IMG/VR virus record: IMGVR_UViG_3300024255_001548
Span: 1 to 35,863 of that record
From: a virus
Length of the DNA stretch: 35,863 nucleotides
Reading direction: 5' to 3' (one strand)
In this document: one piece after another, positions 1-8,924 of the stretch
Position numbering within the stretch: the first letter of the stretch is position 1
How the letters are laid out: each line of letters begins with the position of its first letter
Notes under the pieces: generated by a model
Database searches by the model: none
Told to the model about the DNA's origin: nothing
The model's input: the letters and a program-made list of their open reading frames with translations, nothing else
Program-made: the position numbers and the translations under genes

Positions 1-1
1 T

Positions 2-1405
2 TGTTGTTGCTGCACAACAGTACCAGCAAGTAACTTCCTAAGAGGAAATGCAGCAAGTAGTACAGATTTTCAACTTAGTGTTAAAAGTAATGATGGAGTT
101 AAAATTGGAACCGGCGGACAATTAAGTTTAGGCATCGACGGCGAAACTGGAGTTATACAGCATAACACTAGTGGTTCAAGTATTGACGTTAGAATGCGCA
201 GCGGAAATTTAACACCAACGGTAGTAAGTATTAACAGCGACGGAAATACAGGATTTAATAATAGTGCTCCAGAAGAAACAGTTGATATTAAGGGCAATCT
301 TAAAATATCACCTAAAACTGGTGAAGCAGAAACTGGCGTAGTCACTATTACAAGCACAGAAAATTCTACATCAATTGGCACAGGTAGTATTACTACAACT
401 GGCGGCGTAGGTATTGCACAAAATGCTTACATTGGCGGTGATGTTGATGTAGGAGGTATCCTAATATCAGGAAATATTGCACCTGACTCCAATAGTACAA
501 GAAATATCGGTACTTCGATTAACAAATATGATCAAATACATGCTACAACGTTTTTTGGTAATATTCAAGGTAACGTAAGTGGTACAGTAAGTGGAAGAGC
601 AGGTAGTGCTGATAGGTTAGCTAGTGCTACTACTTTTGCATTAAGTGGCGATGTTCAGCCAAACAGTTTTGAATTTGATGGTCAGACAGGCGGCAGCACA
701 AAAACATTTGCAGTTAGTATTGCTGACAGTTTTATAAGCAACAAAGATGTTACTTATGATGCAGGCAATGCGGATGAGTTACTATTAAATGTAACCACAG
801 GTGTAACAGGGGTTCGCAGAATTACAAAACGCAACTTCCTAAAAACAATTCCTCTAGTGCCAGCTGGTGCAATGATGCCATTTGGTGGATTAGACGCACC
901 AACTGGTTGGTTATTATGCGACGGTAGTGAAATTAACAAGTCTGATTACAACGAATTATGGATTGCCATACAACACAATTTTAAAGATGCTAGTTTAGTA
1001 AGCGACAATGGTGTAAACAAGTTTACATTACCTGATTTTAGAGGAAGATTTGCATTAGGACTAGACAATATGGGAGGCCCGGGTGCTAACCGTGTAACTG
1101 ATATTGCAGCTGATGCAATTGGTGGAAACGCTGGCGCTGAATCGAAAACAATTAACACTACTAACTTACCAGAACACGAACATGATTTAGAAGGCGAAAG
1201 CGGAACTCAGTTTTATGGTATTAGAGTAGGTGCTGGAGAACCAGTAGACGACAACGCTATTGAACTTCCAATTGAGCCTGGATTAGGTGGAACACAAGGT
1301 ATTGCTGCAAGTGGCGGGGTTAAAACTGAATCCTCCCTAGGAACACCAATAGATGTTATGAATCCTTACTTAGCAGTCAATTATATTATCTATACTGGAG
1401 AATAA
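2..1405 (+). CDS. Tail-collar fibre protein, 5'-truncated by the window
   Basis: The frame is open from base 2, so the N-terminus lies outside the window; 467 residues are visible. The first ATG in frame (194) is internal, because coding-like sequence runs through it. The first 270 or so residues are rich in Gly, Ser, Thr and Asn with short beta-type repeats, as in trimeric fibre shafts. The last 190 residues form a phage tail-collar domain: a hydrophobic PAGAMMPFGG entry, then a GWLLCDGS motif, a FTLPDFRGRFALG segment, and a C-terminal NPYLAVNYIIYTGE ending typical of collar domains. Such domains sit near the receptor-binding end of short or long tail fibres. It is followed after one base by the next fibre gene, so the two are probably co-transcribed and co-translated. 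Family assignment is firm; which fibre it is in T4 terms is not. Confidence 0.85.
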   Translation, partial: CCCCTTVPASNFLRGNAASSTDFQLSVKSNDGVKIGTGGQLSLGIDGETGVIQHNTSGSSIDVRMRSGNLTPTVVSINSDGNTGFNNSAPEETVDIKGNLKISPKTGEAETGVVTITSTENSTSIGTGSITTTGGVGIAQNAYIGGDVDVGGILISGNIAPDSNSTRNIGTSINKYDQIHATTFFGNIQGNVSGTVSGRAGSADRLASATTFALSGDVQPNSFEFDGQTGGSTKTFAVSIADSFISNKDVTYDAGNADELLLNVTTGVTGVRRITKRNFLKTIPLVPAGAMMPFGGLDAPTGWLLCDGSEINKSDYNELWIAIQHNFKDASLVSDNGVNKFTLPDFRGRFALGLDNMGGPGANRVTDIAADAIGGNAGAESKTINTTNLPEHEHDLEGESGTQFYGIRVGAGEPVDDNAIELPIEPGLGGTQGIAASGGVKTESSLGTPIDVMNPYLAVNYIIYTGE

Positions 1406-1406
1406 C

Positions 1407-3314
1407 ATGAGTTACCAACTAAACAAAACAGACGGCACACTGCTACTGGACTTAATTGATGGTCAAATTGATACAGCTAGTACCAATCTTACATTAGTTG
1501 GTAGAAATTATACTGGTTACGGTGAAGCATTTAATGAAAATTTTATTAAATTACTTGAAAATTTTAGCAACACTGCTGCTCCTAGCAATCCACTAACAGG
1601 ACAGCTATGGTGGGATAGCACAGATCAACGTTTAAAAGTATATGACGGAAGTGTATGGAAATCAAGTGGTGGCCCAATTGTACAAAATACTCGCCCGCAA
1701 ATGGTTGCAGGTGATTTATGGATTGATAATCTAAATAACCAAGTATATGCATTTGATGGCACAGACTTAATGCTAATGGGTCCGCAATACACAGAATCAC
1801 AAGGCAAGAGTGGATTTGAAATAGGTAGTATACTTGACTCTCAAAGTAGATCACGTACAGTTGTAAATTTATATGTCGGCGGAACACTTTCGGCAGTAAT
1901 CAGTAACATTGAATTTACCCCTCAATATGCACAAAGAGTTCTAGGATTAGTTACAGCAGATAATCCAGATGGTATTATTAAAATAGGTTACAATATTGTC
2001 GATACTAATAATTTTAAATATAGAGGCATTGCAGATTCTGCTAACGCACTTGTTACAGAAGGCGGCATTGTTAGAACAGCTGACAGTTTCCTTCCATCGA
2101 CAGCAAATGGTATTACAACTGGTACACTAACAATTCAAAACTCAGGTGGTTTAACAATTGGCCTGTCACAAAACAATGTACAAAAAGTTGTTGGTCCACG
2201 TTTTTATATTGAAAACCAACTTACAGATCATGATTTAAGTTTGCGTGTTAAGTCAAGTACATTTGGTGCTATTTCAGTAGATGCAATCTATGTGGATGCA
2301 AGTGCAGCACGAGTTGGTATATTTACAACAAACAGATTACCTGCTTATACATTAGATGTTGAAGGCGATTTAAGAGTTACCGGCGATTTAATTGTTGAAG
2401 GTGATAGAGTTGCCTTAGATGTTCAAACACTACGAGTTGAAGATAAAATTATTGAAATTGGTGTATTAAATGATAGTACAGAATTAACAGACGCCCAAGC
2501 AGATAGTTCAGGAATACAAGTTAACAGCAGCGCAGGAAGCAAAGACATACTTTGGAAAACTGCTACAAATGCGTTTACGTCTAATGTAAACTTTGATCTA
2601 CTCAACAGTAGTACAAGTTATAAAATTGGCGGAGTTGACAAACTTACTAACGATAGTTTAACCAATGTAACCAAAGCACTTGATTTAGATCAAATTGGCA
2701 CACTAACTATATTGCAAGTAGACGAGATTAATGTTAACGGCAAAACCATTAGTTCGACTAATGATATGGCAATAATATCTACTAATGGTATTGCAATTAC
2801 AGCAGGAAACGATATTAATATTACTGATTCACAAAAAATTACCGGCGTAGGTAAAGCAATCAGTTCAAGAGAAGCAACAAGGTTAGCAGTAACAGAATCG
2901 ATAGACAGTACGGTTACAACAAAGGCATACGTAGATCAAGAAATAGCCACAGATCCAGTAGTATTCAGTATGGATATTACAGGCATGGGAACAGGAACTG
3001 CACTACAAAATGCATTAGCAGCATATTTAAATGATTTATATCCTGCTGCTACGTTAAATTCTAATAAAACTGCACGTATACACACAACATCTTATGCAGG
3101 AGCAACAGTTGAAGGTGTTGATGTTGAAAGTGCAAAAAATGTAAGTTACATCTCAGTTGATAGTAACGGAACACAGAACGAATCAGTAGTACAAGACATT
3201 GTATTTGATGCAGGCGGCGCAAGTGGTAATGTTATCCTTACACCGGCAAGAGGATTAATGACATATACTTCAAATGGAACAGCATGGAATTACCAGTCAA
3301 CTACAGCGTACTAA
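1407..3314 (+). CDS. Large tail-fibre protein with shared N-terminal module
   Basis: This 635-residue virion protein has an N-terminal module (about residues 1-135) with the landmarks LVGRNYTGYGEAFNENF, LLENFSNTAAPSNPLTGQLW and two WxDxxxxxxxVYDG-like repeats. The same module opens the next gene, so it is probably a shared attachment or adaptor domain. The middle is beta-rich. Around residues 310-370 is an LDVEGDLRVTGDLIVEGD stretch followed by a DKIIEIG segment, typical of marine T4-like phage fibres. Near residue 515 is a TKAYVDQEI segment also seen in fibres. No catalytic motif is visible. Its start is one base after the stop of the collar protein, and a GGAG lies just upstream inside that gene. 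Structural role is confident; receptor specificity cannot be read. Confidence 0.8.
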   Translation: MSYQLNKTDGTLLLDLIDGQIDTASTNLTLVGRNYTGYGEAFNENFIKLLENFSNTAAPSNPLTGQLWWDSTDQRLKVYDGSVWKSSGGPIVQNTRPQMVAGDLWIDNLNNQVYAFDGTDLMLMGPQYTESQGKSGFEIGSILDSQSRSRTVVNLYVGGTLSAVISNIEFTPQYAQRVLGLVTADNPDGIIKIGYNIVDTNNFKYRGIADSANALVTEGGIVRTADSFLPSTANGITTGTLTIQNSGGLTIGLSQNNVQKVVGPRFYIENQLTDHDLSLRVKSSTFGAISVDAIYVDASAARVGIFTTNRLPAYTLDVEGDLRVTGDLIVEGDRVALDVQTLRVEDKIIEIGVLNDSTELTDAQADSSGIQVNSSAGSKDILWKTATNAFTSNVNFDLLNSSTSYKIGGVDKLTNDSLTNVTKALDLDQIGTLTILQVDEINVNGKTISSTNDMAIISTNGIAITAGNDINITDSQKITGVGKAISSREATRLAVTESIDSTVTTKAYVDQEIATDPVVFSMDITGMGTGTALQNALAAYLNDLYPAATLNSNKTARIHTTSYAGATVEGVDVESAKNVSYISVDSNGTQNESVVQDIVFDAGGASGNVILTPARGLMTYTSNGTAWNYQSTTAY

Positions 3315-3321
3315 GAAAAAC

Positions 3322-3329
3322 GATAAATA
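3322..3329 (+). promoter_or_regulatory. T4-type late promoter motif (GATAAATA)
   Basis: GATAAATA matches the NATAAATA late-promoter consensus of T4-like marine phages. It sits in a 43-base intergenic gap, 28 nt before the ATG of the fibre gene at 3358. Two further copies (5796, 12597) stand at nearly the same distance from their genes, which argues against chance. Late promoters of this kind need the phage late sigma factor. Confidence 0.55.
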
Positions 3330-3357
3330 ATATAATAGCACTAGGGGTTACATAATA

Positions 3358-4833
3358 ATGGCATATGCAATAGACAGATACAATAACACACTGTTAACAA
3401 CAGTGGAAGATGGGACAGTTGATCAAACAACTGATCTTAAATTTATTGGTAAAAATTACGCTGGATACGGCGAAATACAAAACGAAAACTTTTTGTTTTT
3501 GTTAGAAAACTTTAGCGGAGCAAATCAACCAAGCAGACCAATCAGTGGTCAAGTTTGGTTTGACAGCGGCACAAGCAAACTAAAATTTTATGACGGAACA
3601 CAATGGCGTACAACAGGCGGCGCCGAAGTTGGATCAACTCAACCTACAGGATTAGCAAATGGCGATTTTTGGTGGGACACTGGTAATGACCAATTGTATG
3701 TGTACAACGGCACAAATTTTGTACTTATAGGACCACAGAACGCAGGCGAAGGTGTAACCCAAATGCAAAGCCTAGAAGTTCTTGATACTACAAGTGCTAC
3801 GAGAGGCATAATTGCTGCTGTAATTGAAGATGAAACAATTTATGTTATAAGCCCAACACAGTTTGATTTAAATGCAAGCCAAACAGCACTAAAAGCCCAA
3901 GGTTTTGATAGAATTGTTAAAGGTATTACACTAAGAAATACCAAACTAGCGACAGCTGGTGTTACTAGTGAAGCTGATAGATTTCACGGCACAGCTACAA
4001 ACGCAGAAAAACTTGGCGGAATTTCTGCTGCTAATTATGTACAAACAGGAGCTGGTAACACAGTATTTGCAAGTGCAGTTGAAACACCTGATAGTGGTTT
4101 ATTGGTTGGCGACTCGCAAGATTTCCAATTTAAAATTGACTCCAACGGGTTTGATGGCGTAATACAAAATATTACCAACAATGGCACTATTAAATTAAAA
4201 GTTACTAGTGGAGCTGGTGTACTTACACATGTAGGTACAGTTACCGCAACTGGAGTTGTACCAGCAGCAGACAACACATTTACATTAGGTAGTCCTAGCT
4301 TAGGATGGTCAAATGTTTATGCTGCTAACTTTACAGGCGAAGCGTCTAAAGCTGCTACACTAAGAGTTGGCAGTGACTTCCGAAGTGCAAGTTCTAGCGC
4401 AACAAATAATACAGTGGCAGTTAGAGATGCTACAGGCAACATTGCTGCAAACTTATTCCAAGGTACTGCAACACAAGCACGTTATGCTGACTTAGCAGAA
4501 AAATATACAACAGCAGAAGAATTGCCAGCAGGCACAGCAGTTGCAGTTGGCGGCGATGCAGAAGTTAAACCAGCAAATGCAAGCAATCACTGTATTGGTG
4601 TTGTTTCAACTGATCCGGCATATATGATGAACAGCGAAGCAGAAGGACAATACATTGGTCTTAAAGGACGTTTGCCAGTAAGAGTAAAAGGTCCAGTTTC
4701 AAAAGGTCAAGCAGTATATGCATGGCAAGACGGCGTAAGTACAACTATTGCTTCAACAGCGATGGTAGGTATTGCACTTGAAAGTAACAGTGATGAGGGC
4801 GAAAAACTAGTAGAATGTGTACTAAAGGTATAA
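3358..4833 (+). CDS. Tail-fibre protein, paralogue of the preceding gene at its N-terminus
   Basis: This 491-residue fibre repeats the N-terminal module of its upstream neighbour (LKFIGKNYAGYGEIQNENF, LLENFSGANQPSRPISGQVW, and two WxDSG/WDTG repeats with YDG and YNG). The body is different. The C-terminal 125 residues open with YADLAEKYTTAEELPAGTAV and go on through CIGVVSTDPAYMMN and GLKGRLPVRVKG. This conserved C-terminal domain occurs in many marine phage fibres and resembles peptidase-G2/chaperone-like fibre ends; I cannot identify catalytic residues. It starts after the longest gap among the first three genes, with a late-type promoter 28 nt upstream and an AGGGG ribosome-binding site. 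The shared module with a different tip suggests two fibres mounted on the same attachment point. Confidence 0.8.
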   Translation: MAYAIDRYNNTLLTTVEDGTVDQTTDLKFIGKNYAGYGEIQNENFLFLLENFSGANQPSRPISGQVWFDSGTSKLKFYDGTQWRTTGGAEVGSTQPTGLANGDFWWDTGNDQLYVYNGTNFVLIGPQNAGEGVTQMQSLEVLDTTSATRGIIAAVIEDETIYVISPTQFDLNASQTALKAQGFDRIVKGITLRNTKLATAGVTSEADRFHGTATNAEKLGGISAANYVQTGAGNTVFASAVETPDSGLLVGDSQDFQFKIDSNGFDGVIQNITNNGTIKLKVTSGAGVLTHVGTVTATGVVPAADNTFTLGSPSLGWSNVYAANFTGEASKAATLRVGSDFRSASSSATNNTVAVRDATGNIAANLFQGTATQARYADLAEKYTTAEELPAGTAVAVGGDAEVKPANASNHCIGVVSTDPAYMMNSEAEGQYIGLKGRLPVRVKGPVSKGQAVYAWQDGVSTTIASTAMVGIALESNSDEGEKLVECVLKV

Positions 4834-4842
4834 GGAACCCCA

Positions 4843-5766
4843 ATGGCAGATATAACAGCAGCACGGATTAACAACTTACAATCAAGTATTGGTTTAATAT
4901 TAGGTAATGGTTCGGGACAAAACGGATACGGTCAAACAGTTACAAGCATTCCAGTTAACAACACAGGCGATGTAGTTGAAGCAGCTGACATGAATGCTAT
5001 CTATACTGATATACTTAATGCTAGAATACACCAAGTCGGCCCAACAGACGGCGGCGTTGCACAAGTTATACAAAATTTAAATATAGTTGCTGAAAATACT
5101 AGTAACTTTATAAATGATTCGGGTGTAACAACTACAGATCCAGATGGGTTTAAGAAAGGAATAATAGACTTTGAAAATCTTATGACCCAAGTACAAACTG
5201 ATAAAGCACTTATGCATCCTTCACAAGCTTCGCTTGAGTCTGCAATTGCTAGTACACGAAGTACCACATGGAACGGTTTAATTTATCATGAAGTACAGGT
5301 TACTTTTAGTTCATCAGATTCGCGCAGATTCTTTTTTAATACAGGCGGCGAAATCAGAATAAGCGCAAATAATACAGCAGCATCTACACCAAAAGGTTTA
5401 GATTGGAATCAGTTGTGTTCACAAGTAGGTACACTTAAATTTGGTTCAAATACAACTACATCAACCAATGGTGGCGGCACTTCTATCGGTAACTATAATT
5501 TAACAAGTGCATTCCAAGACATTTACACAAAAATAGGTAGCGGAACATACAGTGCAGTTTATGCAGGCAACATTTATACTGTTAAAGCACGATCAGATAT
5601 TGACACTCGTATTATTTTTAGAATTGAATTCAATGACGTTGTAGTTGATAATAATATTGACAATAATGTTGACGGTAGATTAGAAAGTGCAATACAACAT
5701 TATCGTGCATCAGGAGATGTAACAGTTCCTGCTCCGTCATATTTTAACAGTCAAACGTTGGCATAA
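4843..5766 (+). CDS. Tail-associated structural protein, first of a paralogous pair
   Basis: This 307-residue protein shows no enzyme motif. It shares a skeleton with the next gene: an N-terminal segment with NNLQSSIGLILG and GYGQ, then a DxxxARIHQVGPT segment (about residues 60-75), a central VTFSSSDSRRFFFNTGGEIR motif, and SIGNYNL about 45 residues later. Proteins of this kind accompany fibre genes in T4-like marine phages and are taken as virion components; the exact position in the tail is unknown. It starts nine bases after the fibre gene, with an AAGGA ribosome-binding site, so the two genes are likely co-transcribed. Confidence 0.65.
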   Translation: MADITAARINNLQSSIGLILGNGSGQNGYGQTVTSIPVNNTGDVVEAADMNAIYTDILNARIHQVGPTDGGVAQVIQNLNIVAENTSNFINDSGVTTTDPDGFKKGIIDFENLMTQVQTDKALMHPSQASLESAIASTRSTTWNGLIYHEVQVTFSSSDSRRFFFNTGGEIRISANNTAASTPKGLDWNQLCSQVGTLKFGSNTTTSTNGGGTSIGNYNLTSAFQDIYTKIGSGTYSAVYAGNIYTVKARSDIDTRIIFRIEFNDVVVDNNIDNNVDGRLESAIQHYRASGDVTVPAPSYFNSQTLA

Positions 5767-5795
5767 TCAAACATAAAATGTTGTATTTGTTTTTA

Positions 5796-5803
5796 AATAA
5801 ATA
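5796..5803 (+). promoter_or_regulatory. T4-type late promoter motif (AATAAATA)
   Basis: AATAAATA lies in the 63-base gap between the two paralogous structural genes, 26 nt before the ATG at 5830. The spacing matches the copies at 3322 and 12597. A short AACAT/ATGTT inverted repeat followed by T-rich DNA (5770-5794) lies just ahead of it and might terminate the upstream transcript weakly. Confidence 0.55.
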
Positions 5804-5829
5804 CATAGACAACAAAAAGAGATTGATAA

Positions 5830-6828
5830 ATGCCAACAACAATACTAGCCAGTAGATATAACGATCTTAGAAATGATGTAAATCTTGTACTGAGTCAATC
5901 AGGTGCATCTACTCCTACATTCGGTTATGGCGAATCGACTACTACAAATAATGTAGCTGGAACACGTACTGTTTCTCCACCATCTAATGCAGATAAAGTT
6001 ACTGCGCAAAATTATGAAGATTTATATATTGACGTTATAAGATGTAGAGCGCACCAAATTGGCGCTACGAACGTAACTATAGATGATTTTGTAATTGGAG
6101 ATTATGATAGTAATCCGGCAACAGCTGATATAATCGAAGAAGCGTATATCTCAGGTTTAGAAACGCTAGCAACAGACGTTCAAACTGACAGATTTTTAGT
6201 AGATTCTAGCAATTTACGTTTAACAAATGTTCCTTCGGCAAATAGCACACGCTCAGCAGCTGGAAATATTGCTTGGAATGGTATACTCATTCATATTTTT
6301 ACAATGACGTTTTCCAATGAAGTAGAACGACGACACTTTTTTAATGCTGGCGGACAAATTAGACTCAGCGCATCAGTAGATTATACTGGAAGTCAAGCTA
6401 AAACAGTTGATTGGCAAAGTATCTTAAATGATATGGGAACTATTAGTTTTAAGGCTAATGAAACTATTAATAATGCAAGTCCTGTAGTTGGTACAGGATC
6501 TAGTATAGGCAATTATGATCTTAATAGTGGTTATCAATTAATTTATTCTAGAACCGGCGGAGCAGCATATGCCCGTAACGAATATCGAATATACGCCCAA
6601 AATTCTGCAACAACAGACGGAACTTCTCAAATAAAATTTAAAGTAGAATTTGCTGATGGTCAGCCAAATGATCCTAGTTACGGAGTAGACGAAGTTGTTT
6701 TTGGTACATTTAATAGTACAGTCCAAACAGCAACACCTGACGGTGAAGTTATTATTGCCGGAACAACATATGCAACAGTGCTTATAGAAGACGATCCAGT
6801 CGGCGCAATTATAAGAGCCCTTTCTTAA
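5830..6828 (+). CDS. Tail-associated structural protein, second of a paralogous pair
   Basis: This 332-residue protein aligns with the previous one through its length: NDLRNDVNLVLSQ and FGYGE at the N-terminus, DVIRCRAHQIGAT near residue 65, MTFSNEVERRHFFNAGGQIR in the middle, and SIGNYDL after it. It differs by a longer C-terminus ending in a short beta-rich tail. No catalytic residues are visible. The pair looks like a tandem duplication that has diverged, probably giving two related subunits of one tail structure. It has its own late-type promoter. It is the last structural gene before the modification island, and a hairpin overlaps its stop codon. Confidence 0.65.
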   Translation: MPTTILASRYNDLRNDVNLVLSQSGASTPTFGYGESTTTNNVAGTRTVSPPSNADKVTAQNYEDLYIDVIRCRAHQIGATNVTIDDFVIGDYDSNPATADIIEEAYISGLETLATDVQTDRFLVDSSNLRLTNVPSANSTRSAAGNIAWNGILIHIFTMTFSNEVERRHFFNAGGQIRLSASVDYTGSQAKTVDWQSILNDMGTISFKANETINNASPVVGTGSSIGNYDLNSGYQLIYSRTGGAAYARNEYRIYAQNSATTDGTSQIKFKVEFADGQPNDPSYGVDEVVFGTFNSTVQTATPDGEVIIAGTTYATVLIEDDPVGAIIRALS

Positions 6829-6837
6829 CCAGGCTCT
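6814..6837 (+). terminator. Stem-loop at the end of the structural gene block
   Basis: AGAGCC (6814-6819) and GGCTCT (6832-6837) form a perfect 6-bp stem with a 12-nt loop holding the stop codon of the upstream gene. There is no T-tract after it, so it is not a classical intrinsic terminator. It could slow or protect transcripts at the boundary between the structural block and the next promoter. Confidence 0.3.
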
Positions 6838-6839
6838 GC

Positions 6840-6868
6840 TTGACAAAACACAAAATCTAATATATACT
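6840..6868 (+). promoter_or_regulatory. Sigma70-type promoter: TTGACA, 17 bp, TATACT
   Basis: A perfect -35 box TTGACA (6840-6845), a 17-bp spacer and a -10 box TATACT (6863-6868) lie in the intergenic gap. A start near 6875 would give a leader of about 20 nt containing an AGGAG ribosome-binding site (6883-6887) before the ATG at 6895. It reads into the first genes after the structural block, suggesting early transcription by host polymerase. Confidence 0.7.
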
Positions 6869-6894
6869 AGTAGTAATAAACTAGGAGTTTAACT

Positions 6895-7245
6895 ATGGAT
6901 GAACGTTTAGAAAAAGCACTAGATTTTTCAAACTACATGCTAACACTTAACAATCAAAAACGATTGTTAGCAGAAGCTTATCAAGAATCACTGATTCATT
7001 TTTATAATGGATCACAATTTACTATCACTAGAGAATTAATTACATTTGTAAGCACAATGGTTTCTGTTGAACAAGACGAAGTTGTTATTACCGATGACAA
7101 TAATATTCCTTGTATGGTAGAAAGCCTAGAAACTTTTTACAGTGAAATTATGAACAAGTATGCTACAGCGTCCAATGACTATCATACAGCATACCTAAAA
7201 CTAAAAACTAATCGAAGTGTAGAAAAATTAGTTGACTATGAGTAA
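6895..7245 (+). CDS. Small conserved-type phage protein of unknown function
   Basis: This 116-residue acidic protein has mainly helical-looking sequence. An N-terminal helix with ALDFSNYMLTLNNQKRLLAE is followed by FNGSQFTI-like text (HFYNGSQFTITRELITFV), then an acidic turn with VITDDNNIP, then two more amphipathic helices. I recognise no enzyme motif, signal peptide or membrane segment. It opens a transcript driven by the sigma70-type promoter just upstream and overlaps the following glycosyltransferase-like gene by 8 nt, so its translation is coupled to that gene. Proteins that begin a run like this may be assembly or regulatory factors, but nothing here shows which. Confidence 0.6.
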   Translation: MDERLEKALDFSNYMLTLNNQKRLLAEAYQESLIHFYNGSQFTITRELITFVSTMVSVEQDEVVITDDNNIPCMVESLETFYSEIMNKYATASNDYHTAYLKLKTNRSVEKLVDYE

Positions 7246-8089
7246 AGGCGTATTTTTAATTGCACGTAATAATATACACATCGATTATGTTAAACAATCG
7301 GTTTTTCTTGCCAAACGAATAAAACAATACCTAGAATTACCAGTAACAATTGCTACTGACAGCGTAGACTATTTAGAATCAACATTTGGCACAGATGACT
7401 TTGATAAAGTTATTGGATTAGAACATGTAGAAGAATCCAATAGCCGATATTTTTTCGACGGCACTTTGTCTAAAAAAACAGCCAGTTTTAAAAATGCTAA
7501 TCGTGCCAGTGTTTATGACCTTAGTCCATATGACGAAACACTACTAATGGACACAGATTATATTGTTTCTAATAGTTTGTTAAAGTCTGCGTTTACATCA
7601 ACTGCTGATTTTTTAATTTATAAAAAATCTAATGACGTTGCTAAAGTACGTGACGAAAGTGAATTTAGCAAAATTAGTGATACTAGTATTGATTTTTATT
7701 GGGCAACTGTTGTATTTTTTAGAAAAACAGCAACTAATAAAATATTTTTCGATCTTATAAAACACATAGAAGAAGAATACAATCATTATAGACGAGTATA
7801 TCAAATAACTTCGCCTTTGTTTAGAAATGATTTTGCGTTTAGTATTGCTATACATATTATGAATGGATTTCAATCTGGCGACTTTGCACAACAATTACCT
7901 GGAAGTATGCTGTATACTACTGATAAAGATATCTTATGGCAACTTAACAACGATAAAATGATGTTCTTAGTACAAAAGAAAGATTACTTAGGTGAGTATA
8001 CTGCAATAAAAACTTTAGGACAAAATATTCATGTAATGAACAAAATTAGTCTTAATAGAATTATTGATAAGGAGTTTGCTAATGTCTAA
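7238..8089 (+). CDS. Glycosyltransferase-like protein (GT-A type), tandem copy 1
   Basis: This 283-residue protein is probably a nucleotide-sugar-dependent transferase. It starts MSKGVFLIARNN, then VTIATDS near residue 40, and carries SPYDETLLMDTDYIV with a DTD metal/nucleotide-binding motif at residues 105-107, as in GT8-like GT-A enzymes. The ATG at 7238 is chosen over the upstream TTG at 7232 because the next gene starts with the same MSKG sequence and the ATG overlaps the previous stop. The following gene is a clear paralogue. The C-terminal half is less conserved. Donor and acceptor are unknown. The context of fibre, sugar-nucleotide and modification genes fits glycan building or protein glycosylation. 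Confidence 0.6.
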   Translation: MSKGVFLIARNNIHIDYVKQSVFLAKRIKQYLELPVTIATDSVDYLESTFGTDDFDKVIGLEHVEESNSRYFFDGTLSKKTASFKNANRASVYDLSPYDETLLMDTDYIVSNSLLKSAFTSTADFLIYKKSNDVAKVRDESEFSKISDTSIDFYWATVVFFRKTATNKIFFDLIKHIEEEYNHYRRVYQITSPLFRNDFAFSIAIHIMNGFQSGDFAQQLPGSMLYTTDKDILWQLNNDKMMFLVQKKDYLGEYTAIKTLGQNIHVMNKISLNRIIDKEFANV

Positions 8090-8924
8090 AGGCATAGTAG
8101 TTCTTGCACAAAATAATACCAATGACGATTATGTATTACAAGCCTGTTTATTGGCAATGAGTTTACAAACTTATAACGATACAAAAATTAGTTTAATCAC
8201 AAACGATACAGTGCCTAATAATTATATTTCATTATTTGATAAAATTATTCCTATACCGTTTAACGACTCTGCAGATAAAAGCGAATGGAAAATTGAAAAT
8301 CGTTGGAAAATATATCACGCCAGTCCATATGATGAAACTATTGTAATGGATACAGACATGTTGGTATTACAAAATATTGACATTTGGTGGAAATTTTTAT
8401 CTAATTATGAAATGTTTTTTGTTAATAGAGTATTAAATTATCGAGGAGAAATTGCAAATACTAGTTATTATAGAAAAACATTTATAAAAAATAATCTTCC
8501 TAATTTATTTAGCGGCTTTCATTATTTTAAAAAATGTGTGTTTGCACAGGAATTTTATCAATGGTTAGAGTTGGTTGTAAACAATTGGCAAGCATTTTAT
8601 GAACAACATTTAGAGCCTAGTACTCGTCCTAAACATATGAGCATGGATGTGTGTGCTTCTATTGTAACACGTATATTAGATTGTGAAGATAAAATTACAA
8701 ATAATCATGTAAAGTTTCCAAGTTTTACTCATATGAAGACACGTTGTCAAGATTGGTCAGAAATACCTACCAGCTGGCAGGATCAAATGGGTGTTTATGT
8801 TAGTAAAGATGGAAGTATCAAGATTGGAAATTATGCACAAACTGGAATACTACATTATACTGAAAAAGATTTCTTAGAAAAATCTCCTGCATTTGAACGA
8901 TATAGGAGTTTAGCAAATGTCTAA
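8082..8924 (+). CDS. Glycosyltransferase-like protein (GT-A type), tandem copy 2
   Basis: This 280-residue paralogue of the gene before it shares MSKGIVVLAQNN, ISLITND near residue 40, and SPYDETIVMDTDMLVL with a DTD motif at residues 90-92. The ATG at 8082 is preceded by AAGGAG (8069-8074) at good distance, so it is the start rather than the TTG at 8064. It overlaps the end of copy 1 by 8 nt. A WxxF and HYFKKCVFAQEFYQW region in the middle looks like the acceptor side, and an HYTEKDFL segment closes the protein. The two copies together suggest transfer of two different sugars, or a heteromeric transferase. Family assignment comes from motifs only. Confidence 0.6.
   Translation: MSKGIVVLAQNNTNDDYVLQACLLAMSLQTYNDTKISLITNDTVPNNYISLFDKIIPIPFNDSADKSEWKIENRWKIYHASPYDETIVMDTDMLVLQNIDIWWKFLSNYEMFFVNRVLNYRGEIANTSYYRKTFIKNNLPNLFSGFHYFKKCVFAQEFYQWLELVVNNWQAFYEQHLEPSTRPKHMSMDVCASIVTRILDCEDKITNNHVKFPSFTHMKTRCQDWSEIPTSWQDQMGVYVSKDGSIKIGNYAQTGILHYTEKDFLEKSPAFERYRSLANV

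Noticed and set aside
1582-1887. Open frame on the minus strand within the fibre gene
   Set aside because: It is a shadow of a long well-supported plus-strand gene, has no ribosome-binding site and reads as low-quality Cys/Ile/Tyr-rich protein. The same holds for the other antisense frames across the window.
5770-5794. AACAT/ATGTT hairpin followed by T-rich DNA as a full intrinsic terminator
   Set aside because: The stem is only five A/T-rich pairs and would be weak, so it is mentioned only as a possible minor effect next to the late promoter.
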